A DNA stretch of 64,000 nucleotides, taken from NCBI GenBank assembly GCA_038322235.1, contig JBBQFQ010000010.1, positions 52,078 through 116,077 of the forward strand. Direction: 5' to 3'. This document shows positions 52,901-61,439 of the stretch, piece after piece. The notes under the pieces were generated by a model. That model did not search any database, had not been told where the DNA came from, and was given only the letters and a program-made list of their open reading frames with translations. The position numbers and the translations under genes were made by a program. The stretch comes from SZAS-18 sp038322235 (GTDB taxonomy: Bacteria; Verrucomicrobiota; Verrucomicrobiia; Chthoniobacterales; SZAS-18). Each line of letters starts with the position of its first letter. The stretch's first letter is position 1.

Positions 52901-53872
52901 ATGAAAGCCATCCAAGTCCGTTCCCTCGGTGGTCCCGAGGTCCTCGTTCTCGAATCCGACGTCGCCCTGCCGGCCGTGAAGCCCGGCGATCTGTTGATCC
53001 GGCATCACGCGATCGGCGTGAACTACATCGACGTGTACTTTCGGCTGGGGACCTATCCGATGCCGTTGCCCTTCATTCCCGGACGCGAGGGCGCCGGGGT
53101 GGTCGAGGCCATCGGCGCAGAGGTGACGGACTTCAAAGTGGGCGACCGGGTGTGCTACCCGATGTTCCCCGGTTCCTACGCGGAGTATTCCGCGGTGCCG
53201 GCCGACAAGGTCGTGCCGATGCCGGCGGGCCTGAGCTTCGAACAGGCGACGGCCGCCATGCTGCAGGGATTGACCGCGCATTATCTCACCGAGAGTACCT
53301 TCCCCATCGCGGCCGGGCAGACCGCGCTCATCCATGCCGCCGCGGGGGGCGCGGGCCTGCTGCTGACCCAGATGGCCCGTCGGCGCGGAGCGCGCGTGAT
53401 CGCGACGGTGTCGACCGAGGAGAAGGCCGCTGTGGCGCGGGAGGCGGGGGCTCACGAGGTGATCCTCTACACGAAGTCGGATTTTCAGGCCGAGACGCGG
53501 CGTCTGAGCGACGGACGCGGCGTCGACGTCGTCTACGACTCCGTCGGTCTGACCACGTTTGACGGGAGTCTCGCCTGCCTGCGGCCGCGGGGAACGCTCG
53601 TGCTCTTCGGCGCGAGCAGCGGGCCGGTTCCGCCGGTGGAACCGATGCGCTTGAACAATGGAGGATCGCTCTTCCTGACGCGTCCGAGTCTCGCGCATCA
53701 TTTGGCGACGCGCGCCGAACTGCTCGCGCGCGCCGCCGATGTGCTCGGCTGGGTGGCGGCAGGCGAGCTGAAGCTGCGGATCGGACACACCTTTCCGCTG
53801 GCCGAGGCGGCCGCGTCGCATCGCGCGATCGAGTCGCGGGCCACGACGGGGAAGCTGCTGCTCATTCCCTGA
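52901..53872 (+). CDS. NADPH:quinone oxidoreductase (zinc-independent MDR family)
   Basis: A 323-residue protein with the QOR-type pattern: NYIDVYFRLGTYPMPLPFIPGREGAG near the start, the NADP-binding loop IHAAAGGAGLLLTQMARRRG and the following VIATVSTEEKAAVA, DVVYDSVG and LVLFGASSGPVPP. The catalytic zinc cysteines of alcohol dehydrogenases are absent, as expected. The ATG at 52901 begins MKAIQVRSLGGPEVL, a usual QOR start. It lies 91 bp after mpl and 12 bp before a small hypothetical gene. Confidence 0.92.
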   Translation: MKAIQVRSLGGPEVLVLESDVALPAVKPGDLLIRHHAIGVNYIDVYFRLGTYPMPLPFIPGREGAGVVEAIGAEVTDFKVGDRVCYPMFPGSYAEYSAVPADKVVPMPAGLSFEQATAAMLQGLTAHYLTESTFPIAAGQTALIHAAAGGAGLLLTQMARRRGARVIATVSTEEKAAVAREAGAHEVILYTKSDFQAETRRLSDGRGVDVVYDSVGLTTFDGSLACLRPRGTLVLFGASSGPVPPVEPMRLNNGGSLFLTRPSLAHHLATRAELLARAADVLGWVAAGELKLRIGHTFPLAEAAASHRAIESRATTGKLLLIP

Positions 53873-53884
53873 AACGCGCCGCCG

Positions 53885-54259
53885 ATGTCGCCGGGGCCGC
53901 TCGAGACGAAGTATCCGTCACCGGACGGTCGCTTCGCCTTCGTGATCGACGAATGGGAGGCGCGGATGTCGCTGTGGGTGAGTTCGCCGACGCTGCTGGA
54001 TCTAACCACGCGGGAGGAACTCCTGCGCTTCCGCGCGCCCGAGTGGTCCCTCGATTCGGCGGACTGGACGGATGCCGCCAGCGTGCGGCTGCAGCTTCGC
54101 CGCTACCCGGGCGATCACGATCCGACTTCGTTCGGGGTCGTGATTGATTGTACGCGGAGGACCGCCTCGCTGGACGCAGCGGCGGAACTCGCGCTCGCTG
54201 ACCTGGAGCGAGCGCTCGATGCCGCATACACGCGGGGCCAGCGCGGGCCGCGGCGCTGA
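53885..54259 (+). CDS. Hypothetical protein, 124 aa
   Basis: Begins MSPGPLETKYPSPDGRFAFVIDEWEARMS, followed by WVSSPTLLDL and RFRAPEWSLDSADW. The PDGRFA and WSLDSADW segments resemble beta-propeller or phosphoesterase strands, but nothing is diagnostic. The C-terminus is an Ala/Leu helix with a basic tail. It starts 12 bp after the quinone oxidoreductase stop and is probably co-transcribed. It meets the GNAT gene stop to stop with no gap (54259/54260). Confidence 0.55.
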   Translation: MSPGPLETKYPSPDGRFAFVIDEWEARMSLWVSSPTLLDLTTREELLRFRAPEWSLDSADWTDAASVRLQLRRYPGDHDPTSFGVVIDCTRRTASLDAAAELALADLERALDAAYTRGQRGPRR

Positions 54260-54730
54260 TCACTCCGGCGCGCGGCCGGGGAGATCGAATCGCAAATCCG
54301 GCAGCCCGCGCGGCCTGCCTTCGATCTGCGTCACGGTCTCCCCAACGCGCCTCGCGCCCATGTGGCGATAGAATGCCTCGGCGTTCGGATCGGACTGAAT
54401 TTCGATGCGGCGGAAGCCCAGGGCCTCTGCCCTCGCGATCGCGTGCTCGAAGAGTTTCCGGCCCAGCCCCCGGCCGATGGCGTCCGGCATCACCCAGAGG
54501 TGGTCGAGTCGGAGCGAGTCCGCGTCCCGGATCAGCGCATGAAACCCGATGGTGCGTCCATCGATGCGACCGGTGAAGACCTCCGCGCTCGCAATGAACG
54601 CGGGCGTGATCGTCAGAACGTCAGCCCATTGTTCGATCCAGCGTTCCGGATAGCCCCAATGACGCTTCGCCGCGTGCGCGATGGAGGTCAGCGTCGCGGC
54701 CTCGTCAGCGGTGGCCCGGGAGATATCCAT
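54260..54730 (-). CDS. GNAT family N-acetyltransferase (intact copy)
   Basis: A 156-residue protein with the GNAT core: FTGRIDGRTIGFHALI, then LDHLWVMPDAIGRGLGRKLF (the acetyl-CoA pyrophosphate loop R/Q-x-x-G-x-G/A) and RIEIQSDPNAEAFYRHMGA near the end. Substrate unknown. A decayed second copy with an in-frame stop lies at 61057-61331. Directly upstream of this gene is a frameshifted remnant of an ADP-ribosylglycohydrolase, matching the gene order of the other locus. Confidence 0.88.
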   Translation of the reverse strand: MDISRATADEAATLTSIAHAAKRHWGYPERWIEQWADVLTITPAFIASAEVFTGRIDGRTIGFHALIRDADSLRLDHLWVMPDAIGRGLGRKLFEHAIARAEALGFRRIEIQSDPNAEAFYRHMGARRVGETVTQIEGRPRGLPDLRFDLPGRAPE

Positions 54731-54731
54731 G

Positions 54732-54957
54732 ACTTTCCGGAACGGGAGAGCGCCTCGAGCAGCGGATCAAGCAATTCCCGATCGTCCAACGCGCTCCGCC
54801 AGCGGATCGGAATGGCTTCCTGCCCCGAGGATGAAACCGGCAATTCGGCCGGCCACACAGGCCGTCGCATCGGTGGCGTGACCGAGGCAGATCGCGAACC
54901 GGACAGCCTGCTCGTAGTCCGCTTCGTGCACAGCACGCCGGTCCGACGCATCCCGCC
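54732..54957 (-). pseudogene. ADP-ribosylglycohydrolase 3' remnant (first locus)
   Basis: Reading leftward from about 54957, one frame gives RRAVHEADYEQAVRFAICLGHATDATACVAGRIAGFI, which aligns with RRAVLEPNYEQTVRFAVCLGQDTDTTACVAGGIAGLI of the intact enzyme at 61440-62381. A +1 shift follows, and the match continues in another frame as EAIPIRWRSALDDRELLDPLLEALS. The N-terminal two thirds are missing and the DTDTTACV active-site segment is altered (HATDATACV). It is a non-functional fragment next to an intact GNAT gene. Confidence 0.85.
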
Positions 54958-55142
54958 TTCGCTTTACAATCTCCGGGCCCGGGATGACGGTCCCCGGATG
55001 CGTTTCGGTCAGATGTTCTTGGGGAAATTATCCGCATCGGGGTGGTCGGTCGGCGGCTCGCCCCAACTCTTGCTTTTTAGCAGTGCGCCCAGCGCTTCCT
55101 CGCGCGTCGCGGCAATTCGGGGGGTCCCGGCCCCAGCAGTCC

Positions 55143-55628
55143 TCAACCGTTCGTCAGGAGTTCAGGATGCCGCGCTTGCCGCCGGATCACGCGGATCAAA
55201 TAGACAAAAATCGCGACGTTGACCAGCACTACGAGCCCCTTTCCAAGGCTGGGGTGGTGCATGAAATGCCAGACTTCGATCGGAATGAAGGACCCGGTCA
55301 CGATGACAGTCATCCATTCGGCCCAGTACTGCCGACACAGCAGGCCCACGCCCTCAATCATGAAGATGGCGGCGTACGCGAAGGCGAACTCGGCCGCGTG
55401 CCGCATGTCGGCGTCGCCGAGGTTCAAGGTCTTCCCGATCACATCCTCGAAAAAGCGATTTTCGGGATCCACGTGAATGGTTTCTGCCCAGCGGTAGAGT
55501 TCGGTCGTCACGTCCTTGTGGAGGAGGCCGAGGCAGGCAAACCCAATCGCGACGATGAAGAGACCTTTGAGCAGCTTGCTGACGCCGATAAGGATCAGCC
55601 CACCGCCGCCCGATTTAGGATGTGCCAT
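55143..55628 (-). CDS. DUF2127-like membrane protein
   Basis: A 161-residue protein with four hydrophobic segments: GLFIVAIGFACLGLL, FAFAYAAIFMIEGVGLL, WMTVIVTGSFIPIEVW and GLVVLVNVAIFVYLIRVI. The motif EGVGLLxRxxWAEWxTVxxTGxxIPxE is the conserved heart of the DUF2127 family. A soluble loop with ENRFFEDVIGKTLNL sits between helices 1 and 2. Function unknown. It is divergent from the VOC gene. Confidence 0.8.
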   Translation of the reverse strand: MAHPKSGGGGLILIGVSKLLKGLFIVAIGFACLGLLHKDVTTELYRWAETIHVDPENRFFEDVIGKTLNLGDADMRHAAEFAFAYAAIFMIEGVGLLCRQYWAEWMTVIVTGSFIPIEVWHFMHHPSLGKGLVVLVNVAIFVYLIRVIRRQARHPELLTNG

Positions 55629-55733
55629 TGGGGGACTGTAGCGCGGGTGTCAATTTGCCGCGCTTCGCCTCCATTTTGAACCCGTTCTTCTGATTGCATC
55701 CCGCATCATCCGCAGGTGAGCTTGGGGCGTCAG

Positions 55734-55789
55734 GCGCAGACGATCGCGCAGACGATCGCGCTTGACCAAGCGGCTCGTTTTTGAACAAT
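55734..55789 (+). promoter_or_regulatory. Direct repeat and possible promoter upstream of the VOC gene
   Basis: Two adjacent exact copies of GCGCAGACGATC (55734-55745 and 55746-55757) precede a possible sigma70-type promoter (TTGACC at 55762-55767, AACAAT at 55784-55789, 16-bp spacer). This fits a regulator site next to a promoter, but both hexamers are imperfect. Confidence 0.3.
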
Positions 55790-55863
55790 TTTTGCATGGC
55801 ATTTTCGAGCGAGCCCTCTCTCCGCACGACGCGAAGGAAAATCGCCTTCTTTCGGAGGTTCAT

Positions 55864-56250
55864 ATGAAGCGCGTCACTGGCATCGGCGGCATCTCTTTCA
55901 AGGCAAAGGACGCACCTGCGCTGCAGGCTTGGTACAAGCGTCATCTCGGTATCGATGTCCAAGAGTGGGGCGGTGCCGCGTTCGACTGGGCCGACTCGGC
56001 TGGCAAGCCCATCGGCGGAACGACCGCCTGGTCCATTGGTCCGGAGGAAGGCGACCAGTTTGCTCCAAGCAACGCGTCGTTCATGGTCAACTACCGCGTT
56101 GAAGACGTTCACGCTCTGGTCACGGCGCTCAGAGCGGAAGGCTGCAACGTTCTCGACAAGATCGATGACTCTGAGTACGGCAAGTTTGCCTGGGTCATCG
56201 ATCCTGAGGGGAACAAAGTCGAGTTGTGGCAACCACCTCCCGGTCAATGA
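55864..56250 (+). CDS. VOC family protein (glyoxalase/bleomycin resistance fold)
   Basis: A 128-residue protein, one VOC module pair: MKRVTGIGGISFKAKDAPAL, WYKRHLGIDV, a middle SFMVNYRVEDVHALV and the end FAWVIDPEGNKVELWQPP, where the final Glu is a typical metal ligand. It may be a small metal-dependent lyase, dioxygenase-like or resistance protein; the substrate cannot be told. ATG 55864 starts the canonical strand; an upstream start would add 34 residues. Confidence 0.88.
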   Translation: MKRVTGIGGISFKAKDAPALQAWYKRHLGIDVQEWGGAAFDWADSAGKPIGGTTAWSIGPEEGDQFAPSNASFMVNYRVEDVHALVTALRAEGCNVLDKIDDSEYGKFAWVIDPEGNKVELWQPPPGQ

Positions 56251-56505
56251 AACACGCCCGAGTTCCGTGCGGCAGTTTGCGTCCTGTGCCTCGGATCTCG
56301 TCGATTCGTTAGGCCGGGGAATATCCGGCTCCAAGCAAGATGCCCGGTTTTCGGTGCCCAGCAGCTGCTCCGTTGCGGATTCAACTGGGTGTCGCCAGCC
56401 GCCAGCACCCACTTTGGCCCACTCTGCCGCTTGGGAGGAAGAGGCTGGCACACAAACCCGATCCTATTTGCAAAACCTCACCCTCTCAAAACAGCGAAGT
56501 GCCAT

Positions 56506-57120
56506 TTATTTCGCTGGAGCAGTTTCCATTTTCGCCTCCATCGGCTTGACCTCCACGGTTTCCAACTGAACGAAGGGCTGGCCCTCCGAAATCGTATCGT
56601 TCGCATAAGCAGCGCTACAGCCTGCGACGTAAAGCGAAATGTACACGTCACCCCCGGGCCGGGTCAATTTTGCCACGAGCAGGCAGGGCTTGCTGCCACC
56701 GTAGAGAACCGGTCCGGATGAATCCTTGTACACCACTTCAAAACCATCGAGGTCCACACCGGACGCGCGGAAAAGAATCTCGAATTTCATCTCCTTGAGT
56801 TCCGCTTCGTAATTGCGAAAGATTTCCAATGAGGAACGATTGGCGGGTGCTTTGTAGGTGACCCGGGTCACTTTTCCTTCCAAGTGTTGGCTTTTCTTGA
56901 GCTTGCCGGCTTCCACGCCGGAAAGTGGCAAGTCGTAGTCATCGAATTCTTTTTCGGCGTAAGCGGTGATGACTGCACCCTGATAGCGTTTAAGCAGAGG
57001 AGTTTCCTTGCTGCCTTCCAGATCTCCCACGGCGGCGTGAGCCCGGGAGAAAGGGAGATACAAGGCGGCAGCCGCGAGGAAGCCCGTTACAAGGATGCGC
57101 ACCGCAAATAGCTGTTTCAT
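56506..57120 (-). CDS. Exported DUF4892-like protein
   Basis: A 204-residue protein with a signal peptide (ILVTGFLAAAALYLPFSRAHA). The mature part begins DLEGSKETPLLKRYQGAVITAYAEKEFDDYDLPL, which resembles DUF4892 domains (periplasmic, often fused to OmpA domains). Here no OmpA domain follows; the protein ends after GQPFVQLETVEVKPMEAK. It has a typical YKDSSGPVLYGGSKP segment. The ATG at 57120 begins the signal peptide. It converges on the VOC gene across a 255-bp gap in which I see nothing. Confidence 0.65.
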   Translation of the reverse strand: MKQLFAVRILVTGFLAAAALYLPFSRAHAAVGDLEGSKETPLLKRYQGAVITAYAEKEFDDYDLPLSGVEAGKLKKSQHLEGKVTRVTYKAPANRSSLEIFRNYEAELKEMKFEILFRASGVDLDGFEVVYKDSSGPVLYGGSKPCLLVAKLTRPGGDVYISLYVAGCSAAYANDTISEGQPFVQLETVEVKPMEAKMETAPAK

Positions 57121-57461
57121 CGTCGTCAGCGTAGCCCCCGTTGGTTTTCGCACAAGGGTAGGCCCCTGGAAGAAATAGCGATCACGTCGACCAATAAACA
57201 AGCGGCGGAATGGACGGAGGCTTTCGGAGTCTCCTGATCCGAAAGCGGGGGACGTCCGGCTCGCCCAATCCGACCACATCGTGCTTTACACGAGTGGCGG
57301 CAAACGGCAGCGCGGCTTTCCTAAAAGCCTTTTGACCGGACGTTTTAATACCGCTGCTCCCGGTATATTTCATTGATGACGCGGCGCCCTTCGCACGCCG
57401 GTTGCCCGGTCACGCTACGCGGGAGATGGTAACGGCGCTTCGCCTGAACCGGCGTGCACTT
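57121..57461. other. Divergent intergenic region with a perfect inverted repeat
   Basis: 341 bp between the DUF4892-like gene (minus) and the GYF/PH protein (plus). No gene is seen. It contains the inverted repeat GCTTTCGGA-N9-TCCGAAAGC at 57220-57246 (perfect 9-bp arms, extending partly outward into GGAC/GTCC), placed to act on either gene. Confidence 0.5.
57220..57246. promoter_or_regulatory. Inverted repeat, possible operator
   Basis: Two perfect 9-bp arms separated by 9 nt in a divergent intergenic region, 100 bp from one start and 215 bp from the other. Total spacing suits a dimeric regulator that binds about two helical turns. It could also be a transcribed hairpin. Confidence 0.4.
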
Positions 57462-58316
57462 ATGGAAAAGTCGATCGTAGTCAGCATTAACGGTCAGGAA
57501 CTCGCTCCTTGTTCACTGCACGAAGCCCGAAAAATGGTGCTCACGGGCGAAGTCCCGGCCGATACGCTTTCCCGCTTCTCCGATTCGACGGATTGGATCC
57601 CGCTCAACCGCCTGCCGGGGTTCGCGGAGGCGCCGCATCCAACCCCGGCGACTCCCGCCGCCAGTATGCCCGCACGGACGGCGGCCCCCGTGCCGTTCAA
57701 CAGCGTGGCGGCATCCGGCCCAGCAGTGACCTCGGGTGAAGAGGAAACCCTCTGGACCGGCCATCCTTCCCAAATTCTGAATTTCCGGGTCTATTTTGGC
57801 TGGTTGCTGGTGCTGCTGATGGGGGGAGTCGGGCTCTACTTCGCGGAGCGCGTGCCCGACTTCGCCACCCGCGTTTCTCCGAACACCGCCTGGATCGCAT
57901 TCGGCGCGATCGCATTCTGCGCCCTTTTGCATCTCAGCTGGGCCGCCCTCACGCTGCGCTCCACCCGTTATCTCGTCACCACGCAGCGCGTGCGCATCAC
58001 GCTTGGACTCCTGGGGCGGGACATTCAGGAAATCGAACTCTTCCGGGTCAAGGATACCGCGGTGACACAGTCTTTTCTGCGCCGACTGCTCGGGGTGGGA
58101 GATATCACCATCGTGAGCGGAGACGCGAATAATCCAAACCTCCACCTGGCCGCGATTCCGGGGGCGATCCAACTGCGCGAGCGCCTCCGCCACGAGGTCC
58201 TTTCCCTTCGGCAACGCTTTGGTGTGCGCGAAGTCGAAATGATGTCGCAAGCGGTTCCGCCGCCGCACGATGTGGCTGCCGCCCAAAGTGCGGGGCCGAT
58301 CGGCCCTATCTCGTAA
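57462..58316 (+). CDS. GYF_2-like plus bacterial PH domain membrane protein
   Basis: A 284-residue protein. Residues 1-~50 look like a GYF_2 domain (ISINGQELAPCSLHEARKMVLTGEVP, then DWIPLNRLPGF). A Pro/Ala linker leads to EETLWTGHPSQILNFRVY, two membrane helices (WLLVLLMGGVGLYFA and WIAFGAIAFCALLHLSW) and a PH-like region (TRYLVTTQRVRITLGLLGRDIQEIELFRVKD), the bPH_2/YdbS-type domain. Such proteins are inner-membrane, of unknown role. The ATG at 57462 starts MEKSIVVSING; upstream frame is unlikely. Confidence 0.8.
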   Translation: MEKSIVVSINGQELAPCSLHEARKMVLTGEVPADTLSRFSDSTDWIPLNRLPGFAEAPHPTPATPAASMPARTAAPVPFNSVAASGPAVTSGEEETLWTGHPSQILNFRVYFGWLLVLLMGGVGLYFAERVPDFATRVSPNTAWIAFGAIAFCALLHLSWAALTLRSTRYLVTTQRVRITLGLLGRDIQEIELFRVKDTAVTQSFLRRLLGVGDITIVSGDANNPNLHLAAIPGAIQLRERLRHEVLSLRQRFGVREVEMMSQAVPPPHDVAAAQSAGPIGPIS

Positions 58317-58822
58317 GTATCTTCGGGTGAGGGCTTCCAATCGGTCACATCGCAGGCCGTCGCTTCGGCAAATCGCCCGGATGAAAAGATGGTAATACAA
58401 AATGACGCCAGAGCCGTCCAACTCTCACGTCCATTGAAATCGCTCCGGGGCAAAGCGCGGCCGAAGTGGCTGTGGCATTCGGACGTGAGCAGGCGCCGCC
58501 AGGGAGGCGCGAAGCGCGGTCCTGGCTCGACAGAGCGGCCCTGCGCGATTGGGAGACGTCGGATCTGACTCGGGCTCGGACGGCACGGGAGGGCGGGCCT
58601 CGGACCCTCGTTATCGCAGCGCTTTTAACTCGGGTCGCGCTCGATCGAAAAAACTCGAACGGTGTTGGAAAAAATGACCTCCCCGAGCGGTCGAAACACC
58701 TCCCGAAAGAAGATCCACGCCAATACGAGCCACAGGATGTCAACGGCTTAGCAGGCCACGGTGAACCAGCGCCTCCGCGTTGACGTTCCGAGCATCCGAG
58801 GCGCCGCGGCGATCAACAGGAT

Positions 58823-59176
58823 TTGGAAAGGAACACCTGCCCAACGGGCATCCAGGGGGCGAATGGCATCCCCAAATCGCTGTGCATTTCAGCCACGAGC
58901 GGAACGAGCGATGCCCGGCTCACGATCCGAACGCGCACCGTGGACATCTGGCTGCCGATCCGCGGTCAAAACCCCCGCGAATACCTCGAAGACCCACTGC
59001 ACTCGCAAGCCGACCTCGCCCAGAAGCTCCAAACCGATTTGAGTCTGTTTTTGAGCGGGCTACATCAAACTGCGGAGCGATTGGATTCGAAGGCCCGTTG
59101 GGAGCGCATTTGGGCGCGAATCACCATCCCGTTCCGCCCCGCAAACCCCAGCCTGCTGGCTCCCGCGCCCACTTGA
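58823..59176 (+). CDS. Doubtful hypothetical protein, 117 aa
   Basis: The middle of this frame (TRTVDIWLPIRGQNPREYL, then LHSQADLAQKLQTDLSLF and RWERIWARITIPF) has balanced, protein-like composition with amphipathic helices. The N-terminal 30 residues and a Pro-rich end do not. No ribosome binding site or recognised family. It ends 2 bp before the dispersed repeat. It may be the remnant of a larger gene. Confidence 0.28.
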   Translation: MERNTCPTGIQGANGIPKSLCISATSGTSDARLTIRTRTVDIWLPIRGQNPREYLEDPLHSQADLAQKLQTDLSLFLSGLHQTAERLDSKARWERIWARITIPFRPANPSLLAPAPT

Positions 59177-59178
59177 GG

Positions 59179-59262
59179 ACGCTGCCGCCCCGCCCCACGC
59201 CATTCTTTGCTCCCCGCTCGGTCCGAATCCGCGCGAGCCGGGCCTCAACTGCCGTTTTTAGG
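59179..59262 (+). repeat. Dispersed ~84-bp repeat, copy 2
   Basis: Matches, in inverted orientation, the minus strand of 39410-39327 with about ten mismatches. Identity ends sharply after a TGCCGTTTT block at the far end. It lies downstream of the doubtful 117-residue frame and 140 bp beyond the end of the trypsin-like protease gene. Confidence 0.6.
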
Positions 59263-59401
59263 AGAACCATCGGCACCGACGGCTTTTGTCATGATTTATC
59301 GCCCGACCCCTTTTCTGCGCAAAAGTGGGCGTCGCAGCGGCCGACGGCGACCGCCAGCACCCAATTTGGATCGCTTTCCAGCGCGCCCCGAACCCCCTCC
59401 G

Positions 59402-61000
59402 CTATTCGCTGAGGTTGACTCGGAGCCGGACGAATTGATGGAGGGCCGTCGATGCCGGGAGTGCCAGATCGGCGGACTCCAGGCCCGGCGCCACCGCGCT
59501 GACCTGCATGGTGGTCGCTCCAGCCGTCGAATCGGTCCATGCTCCATTTAGGTCCGCGGAGCTCTCGACTCGGTAGTCCAGCAGCCGCTGCGCCGCATCC
59601 GTCCGGCGCAGAAATCGCACGATGAGCCGGGTCCCGCTGGCGTCTGTCGTGGCGCCCACGACACTCAGGCCCAGATCGCTCGTGGTCCCACTCGCCTGCC
59701 GCGACGCCTTGGCTGGATCGCCCCCCTGGGCGTACTCGAGCAAATTCGAGACTCCGTCTCCATCGGAATCGCCGGCGGGGGAGGGATCCGCCAGTCCTGT
59801 CGACCAGCTGCGGAAGGACTCCACCACCGTGATATTGGAGTTCAGGCTGGTGCTCGCCGCTTCGTCTGCCTGTATCACCGCACTCTCGCTCAGGGTGACC
59901 GGGACCGGCGGGGTAAAGGTGACGGAGATCGTCGCCGAGCCGCCCGCCGCGAGCCCTCCCCGGCGGGCAGCGACGCCATTCGGAGCGGGATCGATGATCC
60001 ACCCGTTGGTGCCGCTGGCGTTGAACCCGACAATGCCCGGGACGCTCGCATCCAAGCGCACGTTGTTGGCCGCGTTCAGCACTCCCGTATTCGAAAGCAC
60101 GTAGTCGATTGTCACCGGGTAACCTGCACGCACGACTGCGGGAGAGATCTGCCGGCCGAGGGAAAGCGTCGTAGATTTCGGAGCGGCCGGCGTGAGATGA
60201 TAGCCGTCGGCCTCCAAAACGGTGTTTGCGAGCGACACATACGCCGGCAGAAATGCATCGAACGTGGTGGTGGAACCCGTCGCGGTGAGGATGGCCGTGT
60301 GCGTCCCCACCACGGCAGCCTTCCCATTCACCACCACGAAACTGGGACTTCCGGAGTCTCCACCCTCGGCGTACGCATCGTCGACGGAACCGGCCAAGTT
60401 CGAGTAGGTGAATTGGAGTGCGCGCGTGGTTTTGATTCCGGCACCGCCGGTGATCGGATCCCCGCCGAAATCCCCGATCGCCGAAATCACCCCTCGGCCG
60501 CCTCTCGCAGGCTGGCCGAGCACGCCAAGGGTTTGTCCGATATAGGCCGCCTCGGTGTCGAGCAGATGGGCGGACAGGAAACGCACCCCCGTGCTCGGAG
60601 GGATGGGCGCGCTCAGTCTGCCGATCAGCACGTCGGTCGCGTCCCCGTTGGAATTCGGAATGGTATAGAGACTGTCCACCGTCGCGGAGCGAACCGTCCC
60701 GTCGCTCGAAAGGAAGCGTATCTCGGTCCCGATGCCTGGCCGAAAGTGGTTGGCCGCCACGAAGTGACGAGGCGTCACGAGCGTGACCTGCCGCAACGGA
60801 AAGGTGGAATCCCAGCCGACTCCAGTCAGGTCGACCCCGGCATGTAGGAAGGTGGGGTTCGCCGAGGGTGTGCTAGGAAATCCGTTAATGCGCACGTGCC
60901 GCGCCGCAGAAAAGGCCCGCAATTGCAGCGCCAGCCCAGAACAGGCCCAGCCAACTACGCCCCACGAAACGAGCGCCAAAAAATAGACCCTGTGATTCAT
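59402..61000 (-). CDS. Secreted trypsin-like serine protease with DUF11-type C-terminal region
   Basis: A 532-residue protein with a signal peptide (FLALVSWGVVGWACSGLAL). The trypsin-like domain (~50-285) carries a plausible triad: His85 (VAANHF, after LVTPRHF), Asp123 (GDATDVLIGRL) and Ser216 (GGDSGSPSF, the GDSG signature). About 290-395 is a beta-sandwich of DUF11/CARDB type (AVVRAGYPVTIDYVLSNTG). A thrombospondin type 3-like calcium loop (GDSDGDGVSNLLEYAQGGDP) leads to a final beta-rich tail (LLDYRVESSADLNG, RLRVNLSE) of a kind common on verrucomicrobial exported proteins. Probably extracellular. It stands alone. Confidence 0.85.
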   Translation of the reverse strand: MNHRVYFLALVSWGVVGWACSGLALQLRAFSAARHVRINGFPSTPSANPTFLHAGVDLTGVGWDSTFPLRQVTLVTPRHFVAANHFRPGIGTEIRFLSSDGTVRSATVDSLYTIPNSNGDATDVLIGRLSAPIPPSTGVRFLSAHLLDTEAAYIGQTLGVLGQPARGGRGVISAIGDFGGDPITGGAGIKTTRALQFTYSNLAGSVDDAYAEGGDSGSPSFVVVNGKAAVVGTHTAILTATGSTTTFDAFLPAYVSLANTVLEADGYHLTPAAPKSTTLSLGRQISPAVVRAGYPVTIDYVLSNTGVLNAANNVRLDASVPGIVGFNASGTNGWIIDPAPNGVAARRGGLAAGGSATISVTFTPPVPVTLSESAVIQADEAASTSLNSNITVVESFRSWSTGLADPSPAGDSDGDGVSNLLEYAQGGDPAKASRQASGTTSDLGLSVVGATTDASGTRLIVRFLRRTDAAQRLLDYRVESSADLNGAWTDSTAGATTMQVSAVAPGLESADLALPASTALHQFVRLRVNLSE

Positions 61001-61056
61001 TGCGGGGATAACCGCCGCGAGAGGCCATTCGGATGCATTTTTTTACGCAACGGCCC

Positions 61057-61331
61057 GGAAGCCTCAGTCCCCGGCCCATGACGGGCGGCATGACCCAAAG
61101 GTGCTCGAACCGGAGCGAATCCCCTTCGCGGATCAACGCGTGAAATCCCACGCTGCGTCCATCGACGCGCCCGGTGAAGACCTCCGCGCTCGCAATGAAC
61201 GCGGGCGTGATCGTGAGGACGTCTGCCCAGGCTGCGACCCAGCGTTCCGGATAGCCTCAATGACGCTTCGCCGCGTGCGCGATGGCGGTCAAGGTCGCGG
61301 CCTCGTCAGCAGTGGCGGGGGAAATCTCCAT
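61057..61331 (-). pseudogene. GNAT acetyltransferase remnant with in-frame stop (second locus)
   Basis: From an ATG at 61331 the frame reads MEISPATADEAATLTAIAHAAKRH and then stops (TGA at 61257-61259), where the intact gene at 54260-54730 has TGG for Trp25. After the stop the match continues (GYPERWVAAWADVLTITPAF, VGFHALIREGDSLRFEHLWVMP) as far as MGRGLRL, and then is lost inside the acetyl-CoA loop. The last ~65 residues are absent. This is a clear pseudogene made by a nonsense change plus 3' truncation. Confidence 0.92.
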
Positions 61332-61431
61332 GACTTTTCGGGACGGGGGGAGCCCTTCGAGCAGTGGATCAAGCAATTCCCCGAGCAGGCAACGCGCTGC
61401 GCGGGTGGATCGGAAGCAGATGGCTCTGGGA
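61332..61431 (-). pseudogene. Short extra copy of the ADP-ribosylglycohydrolase 3' end
   Basis: About 100 bp that align with the 3' end of the intact gene next to it and with the remnant at 54732-54957. Shared blocks are the GGATCAAGCAATTCC and ACGCGCT stretches on the plus strand. It sits between the intact gene and the GNAT pseudogene. A trace of the GNAT 5' end (GGAGATATCCC, minus strand near 61432-61442) follows the intact gene's stop, which suggests a third, almost deleted copy of the pair. Confidence 0.7.
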
Positions 61432-61439
61432 TATCTCCC

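Larger units (their letters stand above)
58317..59401. other. 1.1-kb stretch with at most one doubtful gene
   Basis: Between the GYF/PH gene and the trypsin-like protease gene. Base composition is patchy and frames are broken. The only frame with some coding character is 58823-59176. Copy 2 of the dispersed ~84-bp repeat lies at 59179-59262. The stretch looks like decayed sequence. Confidence 0.5.

Noticed and set aside
53985..54045. A second GGTPALP-like intergenic repeat
   Set aside because: The match is only in a translated alternative frame; at nucleotide level the palindrome is absent and the stretch lies inside a coding frame.
58345..58743. 132-codon minus-strand frame
   Set aside because: Ser/Arg/Pro-rich composition, no conserved motif and no initiation signal.
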